A stretch of DNA of 64,000 bases from a virus: IMG/VR virus record IMGVR_UViG_3300043172_000799, positions 28,944-92,943 of that record; one strand, given 5' to 3'. The translations under genes were made by a program, and so were the position numbers. The notes under the pieces were generated by a model. That model made no database searches. It was given only the letters and a program-made list of their open reading frames with translations, and was not told the DNA's origin. Of this stretch, positions 24,446 to 31,498 are shown piece after piece. Each line of letters begins with the position of its first letter. Position 1 is the first letter of the stretch.

Positions 24446-25628
24446 TATACCAAATCCAACAGAATCTTCAGATTTCTACTATTTGATGGATGATTTCTCA
24501 GCAGAGTTTGGGGAAACTCCCATTGATAATTTCAAGAGATACGCCAGAAAAGCTATGGGAGAATACAGAGATCAAACATCTCCAGAAAACACACTAACAA
24601 CAGAAATTACAGATAATGGGTTAGAAGTAAAATTAAAATCGTTTGGGATAACTACAGAAGAAGGAATCAGGAAACAAGCAGGATTATCCGTAGAAGAATG
24701 GGATTGTTCTGCTTTCAGGGTAAAATCCTCCCAGAATGAACAGAACCCTTGGCATTCAGTTAATGCTGAATTCCGAAAGAAGAAGGAGCTTGCATTTCCC
24801 CTAATTCAGCAAGCAGAAGTTAAGATAGAGCAATATGAAAATGTTGCTAGAAAACCATCAGACACAACAGTAAATGTATCTGATCTCCATGCACCGATGC
24901 ATGATGAGAAAGCTATGGATATCTCTATACAGGTTATGAAAGACCTATATCCTTCAACCGTAGTTATAAACGGAGATGCATTAGATCTTACTGATTTCTC
25001 TGATAAGTTTTTAGCGTCTTTGGAATGCCGAAATCAAACACAGAAGGGAATCAATGCCGTTGCAAAGTATATTGGGCAGATAAGACAGGTTTGCCCAGAA
25101 GCTAAAATAGTATTTATGGAAGGGAATCATTCAAATAGAATGAGAAAAGTAATCCTTAAAAATGTAGCAGGAGCTATAGGATTAAAGAGAGCTGATAATC
25201 TTGATGGATATGAAGCCCTTTCCGTACCAAATCTTCTTTGTTTAGATACGCTAGATGTAGAATGGCAACCATATCCTGAAGGTGAGTATTGGGTTAATGA
25301 GAATTTAAGATTTCATCATGGAGAGAAATTAAACTTAAACAATATAGCTAATGAAAGTTTTGTAAACCAAGTAATGGGGCATAATCACAAGCATCTCATG
25401 GTAAGTAGGACAAAGCATATATACAATGGCAGGAAGCAGATATGGGTAGCTTCCTTCGGATGTATGTGTATGATGGATGGGAGTGTTCCTTCAGTAAGTA
25501 GCCATTCTGATTGGCAGAGTGGCTTTGGGGTTGTGTATCATACAGGAACTACTTGCCAGCCTATCCCTATTTACATCGAAGATGGGAAAGCTTTATTTGA
25601 AGGCAAGGTTTATGAGGCTAGAATTTAA
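24417..25628 (+). CDS. Calcineurin-like metallophosphoesterase
   Basis: A 403-residue protein with the metallophosphoesterase signature set: SDLHAP (DxH), INGDALDL (GD), FMEGNHSNR (GNH), FHHGE and VMGHNHKH (GHxH). The N-terminal 140 residues are a helical extension. Phage genes of this type lie beside head genes; the substrate is unknown. Its first 22 codons are a second version of the fragment at 23221, separated from it by the endonuclease gene. Confidence 0.85.
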   Translation: MTRIQWLLGNIPNPTESSDFYYLMDDFSAEFGETPIDNFKRYARKAMGEYRDQTSPENTLTTEITDNGLEVKLKSFGITTEEGIRKQAGLSVEEWDCSAFRVKSSQNEQNPWHSVNAEFRKKKELAFPLIQQAEVKIEQYENVARKPSDTTVNVSDLHAPMHDEKAMDISIQVMKDLYPSTVVINGDALDLTDFSDKFLASLECRNQTQKGINAVAKYIGQIRQVCPEAKIVFMEGNHSNRMRKVILKNVAGAIGLKRADNLDGYEALSVPNLLCLDTLDVEWQPYPEGEYWVNENLRFHHGEKLNLNNIANESFVNQVMGHNHKHLMVSRTKHIYNGRKQIWVASFGCMCMMDGSVPSVSSHSDWQSGFGVVYHTGTTCQPIPIYIEDGKALFEGKVYEARI

Positions 25629-25629
25629 A

Positions 25630-25674
25630 TATACCCTATAAGGTATAAAAGGAGAATATACCCCATAGGGTATA
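25630..25674. repeat. Two tandem palindromes
   Basis: TATACCCTATAAGGTATA (25630-25647, 6-bp arms) and TATACCCCATAGGGTATA (25657-25674, 7-bp arms) are two similar palindromes 9 bp apart, at the left edge of the CRISPR insertion. They could be protein-binding sites or scars of insertion. Confidence 0.6.
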
Positions 25675-25693
25675 GGATGGAACATCCACAAGG

Positions 25694-25745
25694 TCAGTAC
25701 AAGTTGTTTCTTTTCGACGAGAGTTTCTTGTACTGATTTAATTTT
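25694..25745 (+). terminator. Hairpin at the left edge of the CRISPR module
   Basis: TCAGTACAAG and CTTGTACTGA form a perfect 10-bp stem around 23 bases, followed by TTTAATTTTTA. It would stop transcripts coming from the phosphoesterase gene. Confidence 0.7.
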
Positions 25746-25755
25746 TACTTGACAG

Positions 25756-25808
25756 ACCCTCTTTCCTGTGGTATGCTTTATAGGCATATTACAGGAGGAG
25801 GGTTTTTT
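25756..25808 (+). terminator. Second terminator before the cas12f promoter
   Basis: ACCCTCTTTCCTGT (25756-25769) pairs with ACAGGAGGAGGGT (25791-25803) with one bulge; a TATGC/GCATA pair extends the inside and TTTTTT follows. Together with the hairpin before it, this insulates the CRISPR module from upstream phage transcription. Confidence 0.75.
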
Positions 25809-25833
25809 GTTAGTAGATAAAATATTTTTATGC

Positions 25834-25862
25834 TTGACAAATACCTATTACTGTGTTAGTAT
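25834..25862 (+). promoter_or_regulatory. Promoter of the cas12f-like gene
   Basis: TTGACA, 17 bp, TAGTAT; the effector's GTG start is 34 bases downstream with AAAGGAGA between. Confidence 0.75.
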
Positions 25863-25895
25863 TTAAATAGATCAAAAATATAAAGGAGATATTTA

Positions 25896-27239
25896 GTGGG
25901 CAATGTGTTGACAAAGCTGATACAGATAATACCAGATGATGATATTAATGGTACGTATAAAATTATACGTGATTGGATGTACCATAGTACATCACTTGCA
26001 AATCTTATTATGACTGAGACATATGTAATAACACAAAGAGCAAGAGCCTTGTGCACTGCTCAGCCTGAATTAGATTATTTTCAGGCTGTTGCAAAAATGA
26101 AGGTTGAACGTGTTGGAAGTTATATTGGTAAAGTCACAGAAAAGACAATAGGTAGTAGTTTTGGGTATTGTTTATCTAAATCCCCTAATTATGCAGAAAA
26201 TATTCCAGGGGCTATTCGTACCAAAATAGATAAGGTGGTTGGACAACACTTTCAAGCAGATGTAAAAACCAATGGATTGCTGAAGGGAAATTGTTCTCTT
26301 AGATCTTACAGCCGTAAAAACATGGCTGTATATCTACCCAGTAGTAAGGGTGCTTCTAAGTTTACTTGTGAGGATGGTAACTACTATTTTAGTACCATTA
26401 ACAAATTGCGATTTAAAGTATTTTTAGGTAGGGACAATAGCAAAAACAAATTAGCTATTGACAGGATTATTTCTGGTGAGTATAAAATGCCTGATGTATC
26501 CATAAAGATTAAGGATAATAAAATATTTGTATTGGCACCTATAACAATTGAAGTAACAGATTTGGGATTAGACCCAGAGCTATCAGTTGGTGTAGACTTA
26601 GGAATTACTATTCCTGCGGTGTGTGCATTGTCCACTGGATTAGATAGAGCATTTATAGGTAATGGCACTGAGATAGTCAACTACCGTTTTTCTATGCGAA
26701 GAAAGAGAAAAAACTTACAGAAGAGTTTAACATTGTCTACAGGAGGAAGAGGAAGAGGAAAAAAACTAAAAGCATTAGAAAGGATAAGTAGTACTGAAAG
26801 TAATTGGATAAAGACTAAAAATCATTTAATTTCTAAAAAAATTATTGATTTTGCATTGACAAACGGAGCAGGAACTGTTAAGCTTGAATTATTAGAAGGG
26901 TTCACCAAAGAACATTCTTCCAACATTGTGCTAAAAGATTGGACGTATTATCAGTTAGGAGAGATGATACAGTACAAAGCAAAAATAGCTGGAATTGTAG
27001 TAGTACGGATAGATCCTTATCACACTTCACAGACATGCAACGTGTGTGGACATTCTACTAAAGAGAACAGACCTAAAGGTACAAAAGGTCAAGCATACTT
27101 TAAATGTGTGTCTTGTGGGCATAAAACCAACGCAGACCTTAATGCTGCACGGAATATTGCAAAATCGACAAAGATAGTAACTAAGAAGAAGGAATGCCAG
27201 TACCACAAATTGAAAAGTAACTTAATAGAAGTATCTTAA
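25896..27239 (+). CDS. cas12f: Miniature Cas12f-like CRISPR effector nuclease
   Basis: A 447-residue RNA-guided DNA nuclease candidate. The RuvC residues are D234 (VGVDLGI), E331 (VKLELLEG) and D414 (TNADLNAARNIA). A zinc ribbon, C381/C384 and C404/C407, sits between the last two. Parts read like the small Cas12f1 of Acidibacillus as I remember it: DRIISGEY, GGRGRGKK, NWTYY-like DWTYYQLGEM and IDPYHTSQTC. TnpB shares this fold; the repeat array, anti-repeat and lack of transposon ends favour Cas12f. GTG start after AAAGGAGA. Confidence 0.88.
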   Translation: MGNVLTKLIQIIPDDDINGTYKIIRDWMYHSTSLANLIMTETYVITQRARALCTAQPELDYFQAVAKMKVERVGSYIGKVTEKTIGSSFGYCLSKSPNYAENIPGAIRTKIDKVVGQHFQADVKTNGLLKGNCSLRSYSRKNMAVYLPSSKGASKFTCEDGNYYFSTINKLRFKVFLGRDNSKNKLAIDRIISGEYKMPDVSIKIKDNKIFVLAPITIEVTDLGLDPELSVGVDLGITIPAVCALSTGLDRAFIGNGTEIVNYRFSMRRKRKNLQKSLTLSTGGRGRGKKLKALERISSTESNWIKTKNHLISKKIIDFALTNGAGTVKLELLEGFTKEHSSNIVLKDWTYYQLGEMIQYKAKIAGIVVVRIDPYHTSQTCNVCGHSTKENRPKGTKGQAYFKCVSCGHKTNADLNAARNIAKSTKIVTKKKECQYHKLKSNLIEVS

Positions 27240-27360
27240 TGATTCTTCTGGGGCGGTTTCACGTCCTTATGCTGAGGGAGATTTCTCCGCTCTGGCAACC
27301 ACATATTATTTTTGCGAAGTGGTTACAAACAACACCTTATTTGCAGTAAGATGAGACACA
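27240..27360 (+). ncRNA. Predicted tracrRNA with two-part anti-repeat
   Basis: Between the effector stop and the array. Predicted stems: GGGCG/CGTCC (27251-27266), GGAG/CTCC (27277-27288) and AACCAC/GTGGTT (27297-27324). Then ACACCT (27332-27337) and GTAAGATGAGAC (27346-27357) are complementary to AGGTGT and GTCACATCTTAC of the repeat, the latter at 11 of 12 positions. A stem set followed by two anti-repeat parts is the layout of Cas12f tracrRNAs. Exact ends are unknown. Confidence 0.8.
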
Positions 27361-27442
27361 GAGATGTTTTGGTATATTCTTGTATAGGTTCGCACTTTTA
27401 GTGTTGTAAGTACTTGTTTTGGTGAGAGTTATTTTATAGGCA

Positions 27443-27786
27443 GTCACATCTTACATAGGTGTGTGGATTGAAACAGTATTAGATGGAATAGACAAATCCT
27501 TGACTAAGTCACATCTTACATAGGTGTGTGGATTGAAACGACGTATGATGCGAGAGAAGGCAATCAAGGCAGGGTCACATCTTACATAGGTGTGTGGATT
27601 GAAACAATTCTGATTCTGAGTATTTTATTATCTTTTTGGGTCACATCTTACATAGGTGTGTGGATTGAAACCATGCCCTTTTTTGAGACAGACAACTATT
27701 TTAAAGTCACATCTTACATAGGTGTGTGGATTGAAACTGGTATATTGTTGCAATTGTCTCAATCACGTCACATCTTACATAGGTGT
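27443..27786 (+). CRISPR. CRISPR array, five full repeats and a truncated sixth
   Basis: Five identical 32-bp repeats (GTCACATC...GATTGAAAC) start at 27443, 27508, 27574, 27640 and 27706. Spacers are 33, 34, 34, 34 and 29 bp. A sixth repeat (27767-27786) keeps only its first 20 bases. The region 27361-27442 is an A/T-rich leader. The repeat end GATTGAAAC is typical of CRISPR repeats. No cas1, cas2 or cas4 is in the window. Confidence 0.95.
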
Positions 27787-27885
27787 ACTGAAAATCTTAG
27801 TAAAGGCGATGACTGGGAAGAAGATTTTGAAGAAGAATTAAAGTTTATGGGCAAACACGCCGATGATATAAGTATAAGAAATTAA
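27787..27885 (+). pseudogene. C-terminal remnant of an HNH homing endonuclease
   Basis: An open frame without a start directly after the truncated repeat: ENLSKGDDWEEDFEEELKFM and on to a stop at 27885. 'NLSKGD-W' is the usual ending of HNH endonucleases after HYTNLQPLW; the intact endonuclease at 27948 ends with DNLEKLDKWEEDLDNE. The junction with the repeat at 27786/27787 is where array and gene were joined. Confidence 0.65.
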
Positions 27886-27888
27886 AAA

Positions 27889-27940
27889 CTGTCTTTTCTC
27901 TCGCGCGAGACTGGCAGAAATGTCAGGAGAGAGGAGACAG
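27889..27940 (+). promoter_or_regulatory. Hairpin hiding the ribosome site of the next endonuclease
   Basis: CTGTCT and CTCTC pair with GAGAG and AGACAG; inside, CTGGCA and TGTCAG close a GAAA tetraloop (27911-27926). The GAGAGAGGAG ribosome site of the 27948 gene is in the right arm. Confidence 0.65.
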
Positions 27941-27947
27941 GATTTAT

Positions 27948-28799
27948 ATGACAGAAGAAAAATATCTCATTACAGAAAAAGGCAGAGAATGCCCTAAATG
28001 TGGTGAGTTTAAAGAATGGGAAGAATTTGGCAAGAGAAAAGGTAGACCATCTGGATATGCCAGCAGTTGTAAAGAATGTGGCAGGAAGTATGCTAGGAAA
28101 TATTCAAAAAGTAATAAACAAAAAATAAATCAATATGCAAAAGAGTACCGAAGTAACAACAAAGAGCAAATAGAGGAGTATATGGTTGGCTACCGTACTA
28201 CAAATGCTGAGAATACTAAAGAGTATAATAAAAGATATAAGGAAGAAAATAAAGAGTCTCTTAAAGAACATTACTTAGAGAATTTTGAAGCTACAAGACA
28301 TATTAGAGAGCAATATTATTGTAATAATAAGGAAGTGATGCAGTCTAATAATAAGAGATACCGTCACAACAACAAAGAAGGAATAAAAGCTAAAGCCAAA
28401 AGATATGATCTGGAAAATAAAGCTAAACGAAATTATAGAAATAAGGAGAGACGTAAATCTGATCTTAATTTTAAAATAGTTACCAGCTTACGCTCCAGAA
28501 TGGGTAATGCTTTGAAAGCTCAAAATTCTGAGAAATTTTTTCATGCATTAGATATATTAGGATGTTCTCCAGCAGAGTGTGTTAGTCATCTGGAAAAACA
28601 ATTCACAGAGGGTATGTCTTGGAGTAATCATGCAAAAGACGGATGGCATATAGATCATATTAGACCTTGTGCTTCTTTTGACCTAACTATTCCTGAACAG
28701 CAAAAGTTATGCTTCCACTACACAAATTTACAACCTTTATGGTGGTATGATAATTTAGAAAAACTGGATAAATGGGAAGAAGACTTAGATAATGAATAA
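27948..28799 (+). CDS. HNH homing endonuclease
   Basis: A 283-residue protein: an N-terminal zinc ribbon (CPKCGEFKEWEEFGKR...CKEC), a repeated charged helix region with N-N-K-E units, then the HNH core, HIDHIRPCASFDL, Q-Q-K-L-C-FHYTNLQPLWWYDN. It is downstream of the CRISPR array and the HNH remnant. It probably entered as a separate homing event; no intron is evident. Translation is likely damped by the hairpin at 27889-27940. Confidence 0.85.
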   Translation: MTEEKYLITEKGRECPKCGEFKEWEEFGKRKGRPSGYASSCKECGRKYARKYSKSNKQKINQYAKEYRSNNKEQIEEYMVGYRTTNAENTKEYNKRYKEENKESLKEHYLENFEATRHIREQYYCNNKEVMQSNNKRYRHNNKEGIKAKAKRYDLENKAKRNYRNKERRKSDLNFKIVTSLRSRMGNALKAQNSEKFFHALDILGCSPAECVSHLEKQFTEGMSWSNHAKDGWHIDHIRPCASFDLTIPEQQKLCFHYTNLQPLWWYDNLEKLDKWEEDLDNE

Positions 28800-28884
28800 A
28801 ATGTAACTCGCAAGAGATTTGTCTGGAAGGTGACAACCGGACGTAAAGACCTTTCTTAAGCGAAAGGCTAGGATCATCCTATTT
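28800..28884 (+). other. Structured gene-free stretch after the endonuclease
   Basis: Three predicted hairpins in a row: GTCTGG/CCGGAC, CCTTTC/GAAAGG and AGGA/TCCT, directly before the terminator. No coding potential. It could be a 3' untranslated structure or the remains of a structured RNA; I see no group I intron core. Confidence 0.4.
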
Positions 28885-28911
28885 AAGACACCCTTAATTG
28901 GGTGTCTTTTC
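28885..28911 (+). terminator. Terminator closing the CRISPR insertion
   Basis: AAGACACCC and GGGTGTCTT form a perfect 9-bp stem with a 6-base loop and a T tail. Confidence 0.9.
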
Positions 28912-29120
28912 TGTTTATAACTCCAATCCAACCAAATTCCCTCCAAATCACTCACTTGTGTGCTCCACAGTAAATCATAATGTACACTTAGGTAAGATCA
29001 AATAAGAAACTAATGCCTCAGCAGAAGCCTAGGGACTTTGGATCTGCCCATCAGTAGATGTGGCTATATTAATTTTTAATTCTCATATTATTTATGAGGG
29101 CAATTAACAGGAGTTAAACG
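28912..29120 (+). promoter_or_regulatory. Leader of the scaffold-capsid operon
   Basis: About 210 gene-free bases. It contains CACTTGTGTGCTCC (28953-28966), which matches the left arm of the terS inverted repeat in 13 of 14 positions, and a GCAGA/TCTGC hairpin (about 29022-29047). AACAGGAG precedes the scaffold ATG. No clear -35/-10 promoter is visible. Confidence 0.45.
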
Positions 29121-29915
29121 ATGCCATTTTTCGACGAAGTAGTAATCCCAAGTTTAAAAGAAGATGTTGATCCAAGTACAATTGAAGTAGGATTCAATGA
29201 GTATGTGACAAAGCAGAATGAGAGTTTTTCAAAGGGACTCAGGGAAAATCGTGATACGATTCTAGAAGAGAAAAAATCCCTAGCAACCCAAATGAAAGAA
29301 GTTCAAGAGCAGTATGCTTTCCTAGAAGGGAAAGAGTTCAATGCTGATGCATATAACAAAATGAATTCGGATTTAGAATCCTATAAATCATCTGCCAATA
29401 AAGATGAAGAAGAGTTTAGACAGCAATTGACCGATCAATATGAAAAAGGTAAAAAGTCTTATGAGGAGACAGTAACCCCGACTATCAATTCACTTAATCT
29501 TAAACTAGAAGAAGCAGTTAAGTCTAGGGATACATACCAGAACCAGTATAAGAACTACCTTAAAGATAGTGCTCTCAGAAAAGCTGTATCAGATATAGGT
29601 GCAGACATGGATGAGTGGACGTTTGAAGGTTTTAAGACTTCAGCCAAGATTGATTATGATGATGGAGGAGGTATCAAAGATATCTCTGTTAAGCATGATG
29701 GTGGATATATCCCAATCGAGGATTGGTCCAAGATCTTCCCAACGACTGACCGAGGCAAGAAAATGATTAAGCAGCCCATAAACGGTCCAGGTGGTGGAGC
29801 AAAAGGGTCAGGATCAGGAACTGGTGGAGCTGTTACTTTAGAAGACATTAATAATATGGAAGATGCTGGGGCACGTAGAGTTGCACTAGCTAAATACATG
29901 GAAGGTAAAAAGTAA
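29121..29915 (+). CDS. Capsid scaffold protein
   Basis: A 264-residue acidic protein directly before the capsid gene. A long helical middle (residues about 35-160: EEKKSLATQMKEVQEQYAFL and on) is followed by a Gly-rich linker (GPGGGAKGSGSGTGG) and a helical tail. This is the standard shape of phage scaffolds, which shape the prohead and are then lost. The call rests on composition and position. Confidence 0.8.
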   Translation: MPFFDEVVIPSLKEDVDPSTIEVGFNEYVTKQNESFSKGLRENRDTILEEKKSLATQMKEVQEQYAFLEGKEFNADAYNKMNSDLESYKSSANKDEEEFRQQLTDQYEKGKKSYEETVTPTINSLNLKLEEAVKSRDTYQNQYKNYLKDSALRKAVSDIGADMDEWTFEGFKTSAKIDYDDGGGIKDISVKHDGGYIPIEDWSKIFPTTDRGKKMIKQPINGPGGGAKGSGSGTGGAVTLEDINNMEDAGARRVALAKYMEGKK

Positions 29916-29958
29916 TAAACTTTTTATTATATTTTAAGTAGAAAAAACGGAGGCATAT

Positions 29959-30798
29959 ATGTCAGTAGAAAATTTTAAACCAACGATTTGGTCAGACCTT
30001 ATTTTTATGGAGTATGACAAATCTTTGGTATTTGCACCCCTGATGAACAGGGATTATGAAGGCGAAATTCAGGCAGGTGGATCATCTGTAAAGATTAACG
30101 AAATTGGTGATGTAACTACCAAAGCATACACAGGAACAGTTGCTTATGAAGATCCAAAGGATGCTTCAAAGTTCCTTCTTATAGATCAGGAATTTTATGC
30201 TGCCGTTAAGGTAGAGGATATTGATCAGGCACAGGCAAAACCAAAGGTTATGGCAAAAATTGCTAATCGTATTGGTGTTTCTCTTGCAGAAACAATGGAT
30301 GAATATCTGGCAAGCCTCTCTGCTGAAGCAGGGATCACTTCCGGTCTAGGTACTGAAGCTGTTCCTATTTCCATCACATCAGCAAATGTAACTAATTACC
30401 TTTCCCTTGTTGCACAGGGTATGGACGAGCAGAATTGTCCACAGGGTGGGAGGGTCGCAGTTGTCCCCCCATGGTTCGTGCAGAAGCTTACACTTGCAAA
30501 AATCACACTTGATACAAACAACAGTGATACACTCTCTACAGGTTTTGTAGGAAACTACTACGGATTTGATTTGTTTATGAGCAACAGTGTAGAGCATAAT
30601 GCGGCAGTTTGGTACAAGCCAATGTTCTTCCTAAGAAATGATTCTATTGCTTTTGCAGAACAGCTTGTAAGAACTGAAGGAATGAGAGCAGAAAATTCTT
30701 TTTCTGATCTTATGAGATCTCTTACAGTATACGGTGGAAAAGTAACTCGTCCAAACTCTTTGGCAGTACTTACATGTGCTTTTGGTGCAGAGAGCTGA
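29959..30798 (+). CDS. Major capsid protein
   Basis: A 279-residue protein with HK97-fold style text: an N-terminal arm (ENFKPTIWSDLIFMEYDKSL), EGEIQAGGSSVKINEIGDVT, a D-Q-E-FYAAVKVEDIDQAQAKP spine region, and the late NSFSDLMRSLTVYGGKVTRP segment common in P22-coat-type proteins. It forms the icosahedral shell. A well-spaced GGAGG site and the location after the scaffold support it. Confidence 0.88.
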   Translation: MSVENFKPTIWSDLIFMEYDKSLVFAPLMNRDYEGEIQAGGSSVKINEIGDVTTKAYTGTVAYEDPKDASKFLLIDQEFYAAVKVEDIDQAQAKPKVMAKIANRIGVSLAETMDEYLASLSAEAGITSGLGTEAVPISITSANVTNYLSLVAQGMDEQNCPQGGRVAVVPPWFVQKLTLAKITLDTNNSDTLSTGFVGNYYGFDLFMSNSVEHNAAVWYKPMFFLRNDSIAFAEQLVRTEGMRAENSFSDLMRSLTVYGGKVTRPNSLAVLTCAFGAES

Positions 30799-30821
30799 GA
30801 TTAATTAGAAAGGATTTCTAA

Positions 30822-31112
30822 ATGGCAAGAGCAAAAAAAGAGGATAAAGTAGAGGCGAAAGTCCCTACTTTAGATCCTAAAAAAGTTGAAGAAGTTGTTG
30901 AAGCGAAAGTGGATGAGCTTGTTATTGAAGAGGTTGATGAAGCTAAGGCTGAAAAACCTGTAGTAAAAGACAAAGAGCCTGAAGTTAAAATTGAAAAAAC
31001 TGAAAAGCCTGAAGTCAAAGAAAAAGTAGAAAAAACTCCTTGTGAGAAATGTTCTATAAAGTTTGGTAGTCCAGCTTGTAAAAGTTGTATTATCTTCAAA
31101 CGTATGAAATAA
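30822..31112 (+). CDS. Lys/Glu-rich low-complexity protein with Cys tail
   Basis: A 96-residue protein of repeated Lys, Glu, Val and Pro up to residue 72 (EKTEKPEVKEKVEKTP), ending in a Cys cluster (CEKCSIKFGSPACKSC) that could bind zinc. Similar low-complexity proteins occur after capsid genes in phages, with unknown role. Probably co-transcribed with the capsid. Confidence 0.6.
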   Translation: MARAKKEDKVEAKVPTLDPKKVEEVVEAKVDELVIEEVDEAKAEKPVVKDKEPEVKIEKTEKPEVKEKVEKTPCEKCSIKFGSPACKSCIIFKRMK

Positions 31113-31124
31113 TTGGAGGAATAA

Positions 31125-31487
31125 ATGGCTAGAAGTGCAGTAACTGTAGCAAATTTGCTAAAGTATAATACAGCGTATGATATTACCGCAGATGCAATTG
31201 ATCTGGCAAATGATCATAGCATTGATATTACAGATATCAAAGATGATCTCTTTATGGTGATGATTGAGAACACAAGTACTCTTGCAGGTACAGCAACATT
31301 CGTTGCAAGTGCTTTCAACTCTGAAAGTGGACAGGGTGATCTTGTTGTCACAGTTGGTGATAGTGCAATTCAGGTGATCACACTTGAATCAGCAAGATTC
31401 AAAGGATCTGACGGTCTTCTCCTGATTGATATGGCATCTACAGGTGCTCTTGCAGGTAGAATTTTTGCATCAGAATTACCTAGATAA
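31125..31487 (+). CDS. Probable head decoration protein
   Basis: A 120-residue beta-rich protein (MARSAVTVANLLKYNTAYDI...FMVMIENTS). Position and composition fit proteins that stud the capsid surface. The 'V-M-I-E-N' phrase and the small Ala/Thr/Ser-rich strands resemble such proteins. AGGAGG-like site present. Confidence 0.6.
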   Translation: MARSAVTVANLLKYNTAYDITADAIDLANDHSIDITDIKDDLFMVMIENTSTLAGTATFVASAFNSESGQGDLVVTVGDSAIQVITLESARFKGSDGLLLIDMASTGALAGRIFASELPR

Positions 31488-31498
31488 AGGAAGTAAAA

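Noticed and set aside
25896-27239. The RuvC protein as a TnpB of an IS200/IS605 element
   Set aside because: No tnpA, no element ends seen, and a matching CRISPR array and anti-repeat lie directly downstream. The fold is shared, so a tree is needed to settle it fully.
27526-27885. A 119-residue open frame through the repeats
   Set aside because: The repeated peptide VTSYIGVWIET is only the translated repeat; only the last 33 codons have protein-like text, which I list as an HNH remnant.
28800-28884. A group I intron around the 27948 endonuclease
   Set aside because: I could not find the conserved core elements or an interrupted gene whose halves flank the region.
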